DNA of 21,311 nucleotides from Alphaproteobacteria bacterium (GCA_022826345.1 JAJDVB010000117.1:1-21311), one strand, 5' to 3'. Positions 1-8,687 are shown, counted from the stretch's first letter. Numbers and translations are program-made. Notes: a model not told the origin generated them from the letters alone.

Positions 1-353
1 GCGCGCTCCTCCTTCTCGCGCTTTGGCATGCGGGGCGCCACGAGTTCGAGCGGCAGCGTCACGTTCCGCAGCACGGATCGCCATTCGAGCAGCACCGGGT
101 TCTGGAACGCCATTCCGACCGAGGATTTCGGGCCCGTGACCCGCGCCCCGTGCAGCCAGACCTCGCCCGCATCCGGCGCCAGCAAGCCGGCGATCAGGCG
201 CGTCAGCGTCGACTTGCCACAGCCGGACGGGCCGACCACGGCGACGAAGCCTCCCTCGGGAACCCGCATGTCGACACCATCGAGGACGGGCAGCCTTCCG
301 CCCTTCGTCTCGTAGGTAAGCTTGACGTCCCTGATGTCGATCAGGGCATCCAT
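1..353 (-). CDS. ABC transporter ATP-binding protein, NitT/TauT type (partial)
   Basis: This is the N-terminal 117 residues of an ABC ATPase; the rest lies beyond the left edge. It would power import across the inner membrane. The translation begins MDALIDIRDVKLTYETKGG, and the Walker A motif GPSGCGKST lies near residues 41-49. The Q-loop reads FQNPVLLEWRSVLRN near residue 87; this form with a following W-R is typical of the nitrate/sulfonate/taurine (SsuB/TauB) ATPases. The ATG at 351-353 is preceded by a modest AGGCGG ribosome site. The gene follows a solute-binding protein gene on the same strand after a gap of about 115 bp, so the two probably form one transporter operon, with the permease further left. 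The substrate cannot be told from the sequence. The ABC call is certain; the subfamily is likely. Confidence 0.93.
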   Translation of the reverse strand, partial: MDALIDIRDVKLTYETKGGRLPVLDGVDMRVPEGGFVAVVGPSGCGKSTLTRLIAGLLAPDAGEVWLHGARVTGPKSSVGMAFQNPVLLEWRSVLRNVTLPLELVAPRMPKREKEER

Positions 354-468
354 GCGGAGCCGCCTGCTGACGGTGGGACACCCTGCGTTTGGCCGCCGGC
401 CGGAGAGATCATTGCCAACGAAACCGCTTCCCCGGCCGGCGCGTGTAGAAAACCCTGCGGCGGTCAGG

Positions 469-1476
469 CTATTGGAGCATCCTCATTTCGGCCGCAGGCA
501 GATACGCGTCCGTGAAATAGAGCGACGCGTCGGGCGCGTTCTGGAACTCGTAGGTCTCCGCGATCTGCATGAGCGCCTTCTCCATGCGCGCCGCATCGAT
601 GCCGCCGATTCCGTTGGCGCTCGTGTAGTCCGTGAGCACGTTGGCGTCGATGGAAAGCTGGAGCCGGCGAGTTTCGAGCGCCGCATCGGCGGCGGGATTC
701 CGCTTCACCAGCGACTCGACGGCCTTCGCCGGATCGGCGATGGCGTCCTTCCACCCCTTGGCCACGGCGGCGATGAACCCCGTGACCTTGTCGGCGTTGG
801 CTGCCGCATAGTCGGTGTTCACGATGATCGCGTTGCCGTAGAGCGCGAGCCCGTAGTCCGCCATCAGGATGGTCGAAATGTCGTCCTCCGGCACGCCCAG
901 GCGGACGAGGTTCAGGAAGGACGAGAAGGAATAGCCGGTCACGGCATCGACATTGCCTTCCGCCAACATCGGCTCGCGGGTCGGGAAGCCGACGGGCTCG
1001 ACGGTGATCTTGTCGACATCGAGGTCGTTGGCGGTGGCGAAGGCCGGGAACTGGGCCCAGGCGCCGTCCGGCGGCGGCGCACCGAGCACCCGCCCCTCGA
1101 GATCCTTCGGCACCATGACGCCGAGGCTCTTGCGGCCGACGACGGCGAACGGCGGCTTGTCGTAGACCATCATGACCGCGGTGACCGGCGCGCCCGGATT
1201 CTGGTCCAGGAACTTGACCAGGGAATTGATGTCCGCGAAGCCGACCGGGAAGGCGCCGGTGGCCACCTTGGGGATGGCGTCCAGAGAGCCCTGCCCGGCG
1301 GAAATCTCGACGTTGAGGCCCGCGGCCTCGAAGTGCCCGTTGTCGATGGCCGCAAAATACGGCGCCGAGGGACCTTCGAACTTCCAGTCAAGCGCGAACG
1401 GCATGTCCTCCTGGGCGCTGGCGGCCCCTGCCAGGGCCACGGTGGCGGCCAGGAATGCGAGAGCGAATTTGCGCAT
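469..1476 (-). CDS. ABC transporter solute-binding protein, SsuA/NMT1-like
   Basis: This 335-aa periplasmic binding protein is probably the substrate receptor of the transporter encoded just downstream. Residues 1-22 form a classical signal peptide (positively charged MRKF, a hydrophobic core, and an ASA-Q cleavage site). The mature part begins with FALDWKFEGPSAPYFAAIDNG, followed by GLNVEISAGQGS and GFADINSLV. This is the pattern of the NMT1/THI5-like and SsuA/TauA families, which bind pyrimidine precursors, sulfonates, nitrate or similar small molecules. The ATG is preceded by a strong GAGGAGG site about 8 bases away, which fixes the start. The ligand is not deducible; an HMP-like or nucleobase-like precursor is one possibility from the wording of the N-terminal motif, but that is inference. 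Confidence 0.9.
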   Translation of the reverse strand: MRKFALAFLAATVALAGAASAQEDMPFALDWKFEGPSAPYFAAIDNGHFEAAGLNVEISAGQGSLDAIPKVATGAFPVGFADINSLVKFLDQNPGAPVTAVMMVYDKPPFAVVGRKSLGVMVPKDLEGRVLGAPPPDGAWAQFPAFATANDLDVDKITVEPVGFPTREPMLAEGNVDAVTGYSFSSFLNLVRLGVPEDDISTILMADYGLALYGNAIIVNTDYAAANADKVTGFIAAVAKGWKDAIADPAKAVESLVKRNPAADAALETRRLQLSIDANVLTDYTSANGIGGIDAARMEKALMQIAETYEFQNAPDASLYFTDAYLPAAEMRMLQ

Positions 1477-1777
1477 GGTTTGCGACCTCCTCTGTTTCGG
1501 TTTGCGCCGCGCGCGTCCCCCTTTTGAGCGGAAGGCGGGTGACGGGCGCGGTTCGCGACCAAATTATGTCAGTCTACTTGGCACCCTACCGGAATAGGGT
1601 GCCGGCGGAAACAAGAGACGGTCTCGTGCAGCCGGCATAGGCACGACGCTGGCCGCGGCTTCCTGAACCGCTCACACCGAGTACGGATTCCGGAGACGCG
1701 CGGATGGAACGACACAGGTCAGCCTCTCGGCCGTCCCTCGAACGCGCTCCGCCGCCCCGACAACCCATTGATCTGGT
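1477..1777. other. Non-coding gap between binding-protein gene and tRNA
   Basis: This 301-base stretch has no convincing gene on either strand; the short open frames here have shadow-like composition. It must contain the promoter and leader of the binding-protein gene. A minus-strand CATAAT (plus 1563-1568) could serve as a -10 element, but no good -35 sits at the right distance. The one clear structure is a perfect 9-bp hairpin at 1580-1603, listed separately. Confidence 0.6.
1580..1603 (-). other. Perfect 9-bp stem-loop upstream of transporter operon
   Basis: GGCACCCTA and TAGGGTGCC form a perfect 9-bp inverted repeat around a 6-base loop. No T-run follows on either strand, so it is not a textbook intrinsic terminator. 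It lies about 175 bases past the tRNA-Arg gene and about 100 bases before the start of the binding-protein gene, both on the minus strand. It could end the tRNA transcript, act as an operator, or be a leader element of the transporter mRNA. The structure is seen directly; any role is inferred. Confidence 0.5.
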
Positions 1778-1854
1778 TGGCGCGCCCGGCAGGACTCGAA
1801 CCTGCGACCCCTTGATTAGGAATCAAGTGCTCTATCCGGCTGAGCTACGGGCGC
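1778..1854 (-). tRNA. tRNA-Arg (anticodon CCT)
   Basis: The minus strand folds as a full 77-nt cloverleaf. The acceptor stem GCGCCCG pairs with CGGGCGC, followed by discriminator G and an encoded CCA end. The D-arm contains GTAGCTCAGCCGGATAGAGC. The anticodon stem CTTGA/TCAAG closes a TTCCTAA loop with anticodon CCT, reading the arginine codon AGG. The T-arm contains GGTTCGAGTCC. A strong promoter lies immediately upstream. No integrase or direct repeat of the tRNA 3' end was noticed nearby. Confidence 0.97.
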
Positions 1855-1865
1855 TCCTTGTTCCC

Positions 1866-1893
1866 TCGATAGCGGGGCCGAGGCGTTTGTCAA
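1866..1893 (-). promoter_or_regulatory. Sigma-70-type promoter of tRNA-Arg
   Basis: On the minus strand TTGACA (plus 1888-1893) is separated by 16 bp from TATCGA (plus 1866-1871). The expected transcript start is a few bases before the mature tRNA 5' end at 1854. The perfect -35 and the position directly ahead of the tRNA, after the stop of the upstream SDR gene, make this a good promoter candidate. Confidence 0.7.
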
Positions 1894-1898
1894 TCGGA

Positions 1899-1933
1899 GA
1901 CGCCTGCTGCGTCCACGGGCGGCCTCAGGCGTC
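1899..1933 (-). terminator. Possible stem-loop at the 3' end of the SDR gene
   Basis: GACGCCTG at 1899-1906 and CAGGCGTC at 1926-1933 form a perfect 8-bp inverted repeat with a 19-base GC-rich loop. It spans the stop codon of the SDR gene and lies just before the tRNA promoter. There is no T-run, so termination is only a possibility. Confidence 0.25.
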
Positions 1934-2704
1934 GGCGAGCGCGGCCGGGCTTTCCGGCAGGATCTGCCCGCCGTCGAGCACCAGCGCCTGGCCGGTGATG
2001 TAGCGCGCCTGATCGCTCGCGAGGTAGACCGCGGCATAGGCGATGTCGTCGGTCTCCCCGATGTAGCCGGCCGGAATGATCGCGGCGATCTCGTCGATCT
2101 GGTCCCCGCCGAGGTCGATCAGGCCTTGCGTCATGATGGTGCCGGGGGAGATCGCGTTCACCGTGATGCTGTGCTTGGCAAGCTCCAGGGCTGCGCCCCG
2201 CACGAGCGCATTCACGCCACCCTTCGACGCCATGTAGTGCGAGAGTCCCGGCCAGCCCACGTTGGGGCCGGTGATCGAGGAGATGACGACGATGCGGCCG
2301 CGGCCTTGCGCTTTCATCTGCGGGATGCACGCGCGCATTCCGTTGAAGACGCCCTTGAGGTTGGTGTCGAGCACGTCATCCCAGGTCTCGTCGGACATGT
2401 CGGCGATGTGGGAGGTGGGAAAGACGCCGGCGTTGGCACAGAGAATGTCGATGGCGCCGTAGCGCTCGATGCAGGTCGCCGCCATGCGCTCCATGTCGGC
2501 GCGGCTCTTGACATCGGCTTGGAGGAACGACGCCTCGCCGCCGGTGGCCACGATCTCCTCCGTCGCGGCCCGGCCCGCCTCGGCGCTCCGGTTCACCACG
2601 AGCACCCTGGCGCCTTCCTTCGCGAACACCGCCGCAATGCCCTTGCCGATGCCGCGGCCTGCGCCGGTTACGATCGCGGTCTTGCCCTGCAACGTAATCG
2701 CCAT
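1925..2704 (-). CDS. SDR family NAD(P)-dependent oxidoreductase
   Basis: This 259-aa classical short-chain dehydrogenase/reductase is a soluble Rossmann-fold enzyme that oxidises or reduces a carbonyl or hydroxyl group. The cofactor motif GAGRGIG is at residues 14-20, NAG at 91-93, the structural Asn near 115, the catalytic Ser near 142-143, and the Tyr-Lys pair in YMASK at 157-161. Arg39 after the second strand hints at NADP(H) preference. The C-terminus has the usual YITGQALVLDGG followed by LPES, an ending also found in UcpA-like SDRs. The ATG at 2702-2704 has a GGGAGGAG ribosome site. The same frame stays open far upstream, but that extension is a shadow of the divergent amidohydrolase gene. 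The substrate is unknown; the binding-protein and amidohydrolase neighbours do not identify it. Confidence 0.92.
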   Translation of the reverse strand: MAITLQGKTAIVTGAGRGIGKGIAAVFAKEGARVLVVNRSAEAGRAATEEIVATGGEASFLQADVKSRADMERMAATCIERYGAIDILCANAGVFPTSHIADMSDETWDDVLDTNLKGVFNGMRACIPQMKAQGRGRIVVISSITGPNVGWPGLSHYMASKGGVNALVRGAALELAKHSITVNAISPGTIMTQGLIDLGGDQIDEIAAIIPAGYIGETDDIAYAAVYLASDQARYITGQALVLDGGQILPESPAALADA

Positions 2705-2866
2705 GCTCTCCTCCCGCCGGTTGCGGGCGGACGATAGCACGGAGCCGCATCGGACCGCGCGGCCCCAGCTTCGGCCCGCGTCCCGGGCGGTGCCGATGAC
2801 TCGCCGCCCGCCCAGCCTTAGAGTGAATGGGAGACTTTTGGGACGCAGCGATTCGGAGTTGTCTCC

Positions 2867-4012
2867 ATGCCCATTGCCGACATTGCCGAGGCGTTGCCGC
2901 TGGTCGACCATCACTGCCACGGTCTGTTTCCCGCAGACCTGGACGACGACCGGCTCGCAGCGTCGCTGAGCGAGGCCTTCGCGCCGGCGCCTCCCGGCAC
3001 GAGCCACTGGGACAAGCCGGTCGCTCTCAGCGTACGCCGCTGGTGCGCGCCGGTTCTCGACCTGCCGCCGTTCTGCCCGCCCGCGGCGTATGCCGAGCGC
3101 CGCCGCGCGCTCGGTGCGGCCGAGGTGAACCGTCGCTTTCTCGCCCAGTCGGGGATCGGCACTTACATCGTCGACAGCGGCAACCGGCCGGAGGAGTTGT
3201 GCAGCGTGTCCGAGGTCGGCGCGATCGCCGGCGCGCCGGCGCGGGAGATCGTGCGCATGGAGTCGGTCGCCGAGCGCGTGGCGCAGGGCGGCGTCTCTGC
3301 AGCGGGCTACGCGCAGGCGTTCGAGGCGGCTGTCCGCGACGCCGCTGACGACGAGAACGTCGTCGGCCTCAAGTCGATCCTGGCGTATCGCGCGACTCTC
3401 CGCATCGACTACGGGAAGCCGACACCGGGCGAGGTGGAGACCGCGGCTGGGCGCTGGCTCGCCGAGGTCGAGCAGACCGGCAACGCGCGCCTCACCGACG
3501 AGACGCTCGAACGCCACCTGATCTGGGCCGGCGCGGACATCGCGCGCGAGCGCGGCTTTCCGATCCAGTTCCACATCGGCATCGGCGATCCCGACATCGA
3601 GCTGCACCGGGTGGACCCGAGCCATCTCACGCCCTGGGTCAAGGCGGTCGAGCCGTGGGGCTTTCCCGTCACGCTTCTCCATTGCTACCCGTTCCACCGC
3701 GAAGCGGGCCTGATGGCGGAGAACTTCCCGCAGGTCTATTTCGACGTGGGCTTCGCGCTGAACTGGGTGGGGCCGAGCTACCAGCGGATCATGGACGAGG
3801 CGCTCGAGCTCGTGCCCTTCACGAAGCAGCTCTTCAGCACCGACGCATTCGGCCTCGCCGAGCTTTACTTCCTCGGCGCAAAGCGTTTCCGCACGTCTCT
3901 CTCCCGTGCTCTCGATCGCTGGGTCGAGGACGACGAATGCACGGTGACTGAAGCCGGGCGGATCGCGTCTCTCGTCGGTGTCGAGAACGCCCGGCGCATT
4001 TACAGGATATAG
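2867..4012 (+). CDS. Metal-dependent amidohydrolase, COG2159 / FluG N-domain-like
   Basis: This 381-aa TIM-barrel hydrolase has no signal peptide. The first strand ends in DHHCHG with the metal-binding His16-x-His18 motif. Further candidate ligands are His236 in FHIGIGD, His272 in LLHCYPFHR and Asp326 in FSTDAFG, the usual order for the amidohydrolase superfamily. The family includes the N-terminal domain of fungal FluG, whose C-terminal half is glutamine synthetase-like, and bacterial decarboxylases or hydrolases. The ATG at 2867 has GGAG upstream. It is followed after 8 bp by an N-formylglutamate amidohydrolase-like gene, so the two are surely co-transcribed and probably act in one pathway on an amide or gamma-glutamyl compound. 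That pathway is inference. Confidence 0.85.
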   Translation: MPIADIAEALPLVDHHCHGLFPADLDDDRLAASLSEAFAPAPPGTSHWDKPVALSVRRWCAPVLDLPPFCPPAAYAERRRALGAAEVNRRFLAQSGIGTYIVDSGNRPEELCSVSEVGAIAGAPAREIVRMESVAERVAQGGVSAAGYAQAFEAAVRDAADDENVVGLKSILAYRATLRIDYGKPTPGEVETAAGRWLAEVEQTGNARLTDETLERHLIWAGADIARERGFPIQFHIGIGDPDIELHRVDPSHLTPWVKAVEPWGFPVTLLHCYPFHREAGLMAENFPQVYFDVGFALNWVGPSYQRIMDEALELVPFTKQLFSTDAFGLAELYFLGAKRFRTSLSRALDRWVEDDECTVTEAGRIASLVGVENARRIYRI

Positions 4013-4020
4013 GTGCGTCG

Positions 4021-4815
4021 ATGACCGTGCCGCTGCTCGGGCTTGGCGATCCGCCGCCCTTCGAGACGCTCAACGTGCGGGGGACGTCGCGGGCGCTCGT
4101 CGTCTGCGACCACGCAAGCTGCCGCATACCGGCCGCGCTCGGCACTCTGGGCGTCAGCGAGGTCGAGCGGACCGAGCACATCGGCTGGGACCTCGGCGCA
4201 GGGGCCGTGGCCCGGCGGCTCGCGTCGCTCCTCGATGCGCCGGCGGTTCTCGCGGGCTATTCGCGCCTGGTGGTCGACTGCAACCGGCCAGCGGCGGCGC
4301 CCGACCGGATTCCGGCGGTGAGCGATACCGTGCCGGTGCCCGGCAACGCGGACCTCGACCAAGCGGAGGCGGATGCGCGGATTGCGGAAATCTTCACCCC
4401 CTACCACGATGCGATCGCCGCGGCCCTCGACCGGATGACCGCCTCCGGCTTGCTGCCCGTATTGGTGGCAGTCCACAGCTTCACCCCGCAGCTAGTCGGC
4501 GGCGACCCGCGACCGTGGGAGATCGGCATCTGCTGGGACAAGGACCAGCGCATGTCGACACCCCTGATCGAGTGGCTGCGGGCAGAGGGGCTCGTCGTCG
4601 GCGCCAACGAGCCCTACGACTTCGGCGTGCTCACCGACCACACGCTGCCCATTCACGCCGAGAAGCGCGGGCTGCCGTCGCTGCTCATCGAAATCCGCAA
4701 CAACGAGATCCGCACGTCGGAGGCGGTCGAGGCCTGGGCGGAGCGCCTCGCCGGCCACATCCGTGCGCTGCTCACGCTGCCGGAGTCGCAGCGTCTGGAG
4801 CACGTCTTGGGCTGA
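4021..4815 (+). CDS. N-formylglutamate amidohydrolase family protein
   Basis: This 264-aa cytoplasmic hydrolase has the family's conserved blocks in order: VVCDHASCRIP near residue 28, EHIGWDLGAGAVA near 52, YSRLVVDCNRP near 80, VAVHSFTPQ near 150 and LLIEIRNNEIR near 222. Family members cleave N-formyl-L-glutamate to formate and glutamate (HutG in histidine breakdown), but many belong to a broader COG3931 branch of untested specificity. No other hut genes are nearby; instead it follows the FluG-like amidohydrolase by 8 bp. A true HutG role is therefore doubtful, and a related N-acyl or amide substrate is plausible. The gene converges with the minus-strand Sel1 gene, with only 17 bp between stop codons. 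Confidence 0.87.
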   Translation: MTVPLLGLGDPPPFETLNVRGTSRALVVCDHASCRIPAALGTLGVSEVERTEHIGWDLGAGAVARRLASLLDAPAVLAGYSRLVVDCNRPAAAPDRIPAVSDTVPVPGNADLDQAEADARIAEIFTPYHDAIAAALDRMTASGLLPVLVAVHSFTPQLVGGDPRPWEIGICWDKDQRMSTPLIEWLRAEGLVVGANEPYDFGVLTDHTLPIHAEKRGLPSLLIEIRNNEIRTSEAVEAWAERLAGHIRALLTLPESQRLEHVLG

Positions 4816-4832
4816 CGCCGTGCGACGCCCGA

Positions 4833-5543
4833 TTACTCGTAGGGGAGTGGATCGAGGCCGCTCCTTGGCTCGGCCGGGCTAATCCTGCGCGACAGGTAGC
4901 GGCGCAGGAACTCCTTCTCCCAGGCGCGGGTGCGCCTGAGCGCCCGTGTCAACTCCGGCTCTTCCATCGTCATCATCACGATGTAGGCGTAGTTCTCCGC
5001 GGCGGCGCCGATCTCCTGCAGGTTGGCCTCCGGGTCGCCGGCGATGATCGTCGCGGTGCTGAGCAGGAAGATCGCTTCCTCATCGTCCTTCGGCACGCCG
5101 AGGCCGCGCGCATAGAGCACGCCCAGATTGAAGCGGCTGGCCGCATCGTCCTGCTCGGCCGCGCGCCTGAACCACTCTGCCGCCGTGGCATAGTCGCGCT
5201 CGACGCCGAGGCCACCGGCATAGATGGTGCCCATGTTGAACTGCCCGGTGACGTCGCCCTGCGCGGCGGCGCGCCGGGTCCAGCGCAGCGCCTCCGCATA
5301 GTCGACCGCGACCCCCTGGCCGTGGATGTAGAGGCTGCCGATCGCCGCCTGCGCCCGCGCGTCGCCCGCTTCGGCCAGCGGCTGCCAAGCCTCGAGCGCG
5401 GCGGCGATGTCGCCTCGCTCGAAGGCGGCCTGTCCCGTGTCCCAATCGGCGGCGGCGGGTCCGGTGCCAAGCGCGAGCGCTGCGACGACGAGGGCCGCGA
5501 ACACCCGGCGTGTGCGCCGGTGCATTCGCCTTTTCACTCCCAT
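4833..5543 (-). CDS. Exported Sel1-repeat (TPR-like) protein
   Basis: This protein of up to 236 aa has a signal peptide (RRTRR, then a hydrophobic core ending in PAAA-D). Three clear Sel1 repeats follow, near residues 62-97, 98-133 and 134-170, each with an LG/MG-x-LY/IY-GxGV-DY-A-W/A pattern, after a half repeat at 38-61. The C-terminus has no repeats and ends in a charged helix. Sel1 proteins are scaffolds for protein-protein contacts, often at the envelope; no catalytic function is visible. The ATG at 5541-5543 overlaps the guaA stop by 10 bp, so the gene is probably translated from the guaA message. An internal ATG at 5523-5525, just after the guaA stop and behind GGGAG and AAGG, gives a more compact signal peptide and may be the true start. 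Confidence 0.85.
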   Translation of the reverse strand: MGVKRRMHRRTRRVFAALVVAALALGTGPAAADWDTGQAAFERGDIAAALEAWQPLAEAGDARAQAAIGSLYIHGQGVAVDYAEALRWTRRAAAQGDVTGQFNMGTIYAGGLGVERDYATAAEWFRRAAEQDDAASRFNLGVLYARGLGVPKDDEEAIFLLSTATIIAGDPEANLQEIGAAAENYAYIVMMTMEEPELTRALRRTRAWEKEFLRRYLSRRISPAEPRSGLDPLPYE

Positions 5544-7078
5544 TCGATTGTTCCCGGCGGTTTCGAGGTCACGTCGTAGACCACGCGGTTGATGCCCTTC
5601 ACCTCGTTGACGATGCGGTTCGCGACACCGCCGAGGAAGCCCATGTCGAAATGATAGAAGTCGGCGGTCATGCCGTCCGCCGACGTGACCGCGCGCAGCG
5701 CGCAGACGTGCTCGTAGGTTCGCGCGTCGCCCATCACTCCCACCGTCTGGACCGGCAGCAGCACCGCGAAGGCCTGCCAGATAGCGTCGTAGAGGCCGGC
5801 GCTGCGAATTTCCTCGATGAAGATGGCGTCGGCCTGCTGCAGGACCGCGACCTTCTCGGCCGTCACCTCGCCGGGTATGCGGATCGCGAGGCCGGGGCCG
5901 GGGAAGGGGTGGCGCCCGGTGAGCGCCTCCGGCATCCCGAGGGCACGGCCGAGCGCGCGCACCTCGTCCTTGAACAGCGAGCGCAACGGCTCGACCAGGC
6001 TGAGGCTCATCCGCTCCGGCAGCCCGCCGACGTTGTGGTGAGATTTGATGACGACGCTCGGTCCGCTGACGGAAACCGATTCGATCACGTCAGGGTAGAG
6101 CGTTCCCTGGGCCAAGAAGTCGGCATCGCCCACGCCGCGCGCGGCCTCCTCGAACACGTCGATGAAAGTGGCACCGATGATCTTGCGCTTCTCCTCGGGC
6201 TCGGTGACGCCAGCGAGCCGCTCCAGGAACACGGCCTGCGCGTCCTCGTGGACGAGGGGGATGTTGTAACTGCCGCGAAAGAGGCTCGTGACCTCCTCGG
6301 CCTCGCGGTGACGCATGAGTCCGGTATCGACGAACACGCAGGTGAGCTGATCCCCGATCGCCTCGTGCAGGAGCACCGCCACCACCGAGGAATCGACACC
6401 CCCGGAGAGCCCGCAAATCACCCGACCGTCGCCCACCTGCGACCGGATCGCCTCGATGGCGCTGGCGCGGAACGAGGCCATCGTCCAGGTGCCGTGGCAG
6501 CCCGCAACCCGGCGCGCAAAATTTTGCAGGAGCGCCGCACCGTGGGGCGTGTGCACCACCTCAGGGTGGAACTGAATGCCGTAGAAGTGGCGCTCATCGT
6601 CGGCGATGGCGGCGAAGGGAGCGGAGTCGGTGCGGGCCACCACCCGAAAGCCCTCCGGCAGCGCCGCCACCGCGTCGCCGTGGCTCATCCAGACCTGCTC
6701 CCGCGCACCCACCTGCCAGACACCGTCGAAGAGAGCGCAGGGCTCGACGATATCGAGGTGCGCCCGGCCGAACTCGCGCTGGGAGGTGGATTCAACGGTG
6801 CCGCCCAGCGCCGCGCACATCGCCTGCTGGCCGTAGCAGATGCCGAGAAGCGGGATGCCGAGCGTGTAGATCGCCTCGTCGGGGCGCGGCGCCTCGGCCT
6901 CCGTGACCGATGCGGGGCCGCCGGAGAGGATGACACCCTGGGGCGCCAGGCGCTCGATCTCGGCCGCCGGAGTCGTGAAGGGCCTGATTTCGCAGTAGAC
7001 CCCGGCCTCGCGCACCCGGCGGGCAATGAGCTGGGTCACCTGCGAGCCGAAGTCGAGGATCAGGATTTGCTCGGTCAT
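5534..7078 (-). CDS. guaA: GMP synthase (glutamine-hydrolysing)
   Basis: This 514-aa cytoplasmic enzyme converts XMP to GMP with ATP and glutamine, the last step of guanine nucleotide synthesis. The N-terminal class I glutamine amidotransferase domain has the nucleophile Cys81 in GICYGQQ and the His171/Glu173 pair in FHPEV. The ATP-pyrophosphatase domain begins with the PP-loop GLSGGVDSS at about 223-231 and carries [13 protein letters not shown] and [10 protein letters not shown]. The C-terminal dimerisation domain contains [22 protein letters not shown] and the terminal [15 protein letters not shown]. Length and motifs are complete, close to the 525 aa of E. coli GuaA. The ATG at 7076-7078 starts the conserved [12 protein letters not shown]; an in-frame upstream extension is not conserved-looking. 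A Sel1 gene overlaps its 3' end. Confidence 0.99.
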   Translation of the reverse strand: MTEQILILDFGSQVTQLIARRVREAGVYCEIRPFTTPAAEIERLAPQGVILSGGPASVTEAEAPRPDEAIYTLGIPLLGICYGQQAMCAALGGTVESTSQREFGRAHLDIVEPCALFDGVWQVGAREQVWMSHGDAVAALPEGFRVVARTDSAPFAAIADDERHFYGIQFHPEVVHTPHGAALLQNFARRVAGCHGTWTMASFRASAIEAIRSQVGDGRVICGLSGGVDSSVVAVLLHEAIGDQLTCVFVDTGLMRHREAEEVTSLFRGSYNIPLVHEDAQAVFLERLAGVTEPEEKRKIIGATFIDVFEEAARGVGDADFLAQGTLYPDVIESVSVSGPSVVIKSHHNVGGLPERMSLSLVEPLRSLFKDEVRALGRALGMPEALTGRHPFPGPGLAIRIPGEVTAEKVAVLQQADAIFIEEIRSAGLYDAIWQAFAVLLPVQTVGVMGDARTYEHVCALRAVTSADGMTADFYHFDMGFLGGVANRIVNEVKGINRVVYDVTSKPPGTIEWE

Positions 7079-7172
7079 GAGTCGCTCTTCGGCGCGACCT
7101 TCAGCGTGCGATGGACTGCGGTACGGTTGCCGCCTATCGTAACGCGGCACGGGAAGCGGAAAGGTCGCGGTC

Positions 7173-8312
7173 GTGGATAGCACGGCACTTGCCGAGCCAA
7201 AAGTGCCTGCGATGGCATGGCTCAGGCGGACGGCGATCGCATGCAGTGTGCTGGCAGCGATGGCATGCGCCGACGCGCACGCCGGTAACCCGATCGCGGA
7301 CGCACTCTCCCTGGTCGCTCAGGAGCGCTTCGCGGAGGCGCACGAAGCGCTCGAACCGCTGGTCGAGCGCGAGCCAAACGCGCCCGGCGTGCGACTCCTG
7401 CAGGGCATCCTGAATGCGCGCGAAGGAAACTTCGTCGAGGCGATCGCCATATTCGAAAGCCTTCGGGACGACCATCCCGCGATGTTCGAGGCGCACAACA
7501 ACCTTGCCGTGCTCTACGCCAAGCTCGGACGGTTGAACGATGCGCGGGAGACGCTCATCGCGGCACTGGAGCTGAGGCCCGATGCGGTCGTGTACGCCAA
7601 TCTGGGTGACGTCTATTTGCAGCTCGCGGAGAAGGCCTACATGCGTGCCCATGAGCTTCGCGTGGAGGGCTCTCCAGCGGCTGAGGGGAGCGAACAGGCC
7701 GCCGCCAGCCCAGAGCCGACGGCGGCGGCGGAAGAGCCTGCCGCAGTTCCGGCGACGCAGGCCGAAACGAGAGTGGAGACCGCAGAGGCGGAGACGCCCG
7801 AAGTTCCCGAGGAGCCCGAAGCGCCGCCCACCGAAACTGTAGTCGCGCAATGCATTCGCGCGGAATGGTTCAAGGACTCCGATACCGCCTACGAGGCGGC
7901 GGCATGGATGCGCGCGCGCGGAGCGACGGCAATCAAGGTGCGCCATGAGGAGCGCGAGGCGGTCAAGAACCACCACGTGTATATTCCGCCGCTCGCGAGC
8001 CGCGCAGAGGCTGCCCAAAAGGCAGACGAGCTTCGAAGCCGGGGCGTCAGCGACATCTGGATCATCGGTAAGGGTGAGCGGGCCAACGGGATTTCGCTGG
8101 GCGTCTTCCGGAACGAGCGTTACATGCGTCGCCGCGTCGCCGAGATCAGGGCGCTGGGCTATCCGGTCGTGTCCGCGCCGAACATGAAGGCCGTCAGCGT
8201 CCACGTAGTCGAGGCGGGCGTGGAAGGCGACCGCTCCGCCTTCGGCGAAGCCTGGAAGACGGCGTTCCCGGAACAGGCCATCCGCACCATCGATTGCGCT
8301 GGACGGGGTTGA
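7173..8312 (+). CDS. Exported TPR and SPOR-like domain protein
   Basis: This 379-aa envelope protein has no recognised specific name. A signal peptide ([22 protein letters not shown]) ends near residue 37. About three tetratricopeptide repeats follow at 40-165, recognisable from [20 protein letters not shown] and [21 protein letters not shown] low-complexity Ala/Glu/Pro/Thr linker spans about 166-222. A C-terminal SPOR-like domain at about 268-332 includes [20 protein letters not shown] and [19 protein letters not shown] domains bind denuded peptidoglycan at division sites, so a cell-wall or division role is inferred. The GTG at 7173 has an AAGG-type site; the ATG at 7212 would begin directly at the signal peptide but lacks a good ribosome site. 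The gene is divergent from guaA, with a 94-bp gap. Confidence 0.82.
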   Translation: MDSTALAEPKVPAMAWLRRTAIACSVLAAMACADAHAGNPIADALSLVAQERFAEAHEALEPLVEREPNAPGVRLLQGILNAREGNFVEAIAIFESLRDDHPAMFEAHNNLAVLYAKLGRLNDARETLIAALELRPDAVVYANLGDVYLQLAEKAYMRAHELRVEGSPAAEGSEQAAASPEPTAAAEEPAAVPATQAETRVETAEAETPEVPEEPEAPPTETVVAQCIRAEWFKDSDTAYEAAAWMRARGATAIKVRHEEREAVKNHHVYIPPLASRAEAAQKADELRSRGVSDIWIIGKGERANGISLGVFRNERYMRRRVAEIRALGYPVVSAPNMKAVSVHVVEAGVEGDRSAFGEAWKTAFPEQAIRTIDCAGRG

Positions 8313-8430
8313 GGGTTCGGCTCGCACCATCCCGGCGTTCGCGACTCCCTTCGGATCGTTCGTCCGCAGCATCGGAACGCGTATGCTGTCGGCAGCGAGA
8401 AGGGGGACGGAGAGCGGGGCGGGCATTCCG

Positions 8431-8670
8431 ATGGAACGATGCAACCCGCATGCGTGGCGGACACCGGTCGTCGGCGATATAGCGCTCGTCTGCGACGTTT
8501 GTGAGCACCGCTTGGATCTTGCGCGCGACGTCACTGCCGAGGTGAAGGTGGAGATTCTGCGTGAATACCACCGCCACTACGGACCCATCGTGGGCGGTCA
8601 CTTCGAGGAGGCGCTGGAAGCTGCCCTGGCGGCAGCACGGCAGCATGCCTCGGGTGTCAATCCGGAGTGA
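8431..8670 (+). CDS. Small hypothetical protein with a CxxC motif
   Basis: This 79-aa protein of unknown function begins MERCNPHAWRTPVVGDIALV. It contains a Cys-x-x-Cys in VCDVCEH and a later His-rich stretch REYHRHYGPIVGGHFEEALE. The cysteine pair followed by His could bind a metal, but only one such pair is present. The upstream ATG at 8383 would add 16 residues of unconvincing composition; the ATG at 8431 is preferred, although its ribosome site (GGCGGG) is only fair. It lies between the TPR-SPOR gene and a tiny membrane protein on the same strand. I do not recognise the family. Confidence 0.55.
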   Translation: MERCNPHAWRTPVVGDIALVCDVCEHRLDLARDVTAEVKVEILREYHRHYGPIVGGHFEEALEAALAAARQHASGVNPE

Positions 8671-8687
8671 TCGGGGGAGCGTGTAGC

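Noticed and set aside
395..440. Inverted repeat GCCGGCCGG / CCGGCCGGC between the two transporter genes
   Set aside because: Each arm is itself nearly self-complementary and such GC runs occur by chance at this base composition; the loop is 28 bases.
1778..1854. tRNA-Arg as an attachment site of an integrated element
   Set aside because: No integrase, no repeat of the tRNA 3' end and no change in gene character is seen on either side.
1925..3697. A 590-codon minus-strand open frame extending the SDR gene upstream
   Set aside because: The part beyond 2704 is antisense to the amidohydrolase gene, has Arg/Ala-rich shadow composition, and the true start has a strong ribosome site and begins the conserved SDR fold.
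5510..7180. A 556-codon plus-strand open frame opposite guaA
   Set aside because: It mirrors guaA in the antisense frame; guaA has every family motif and the antisense product has none.
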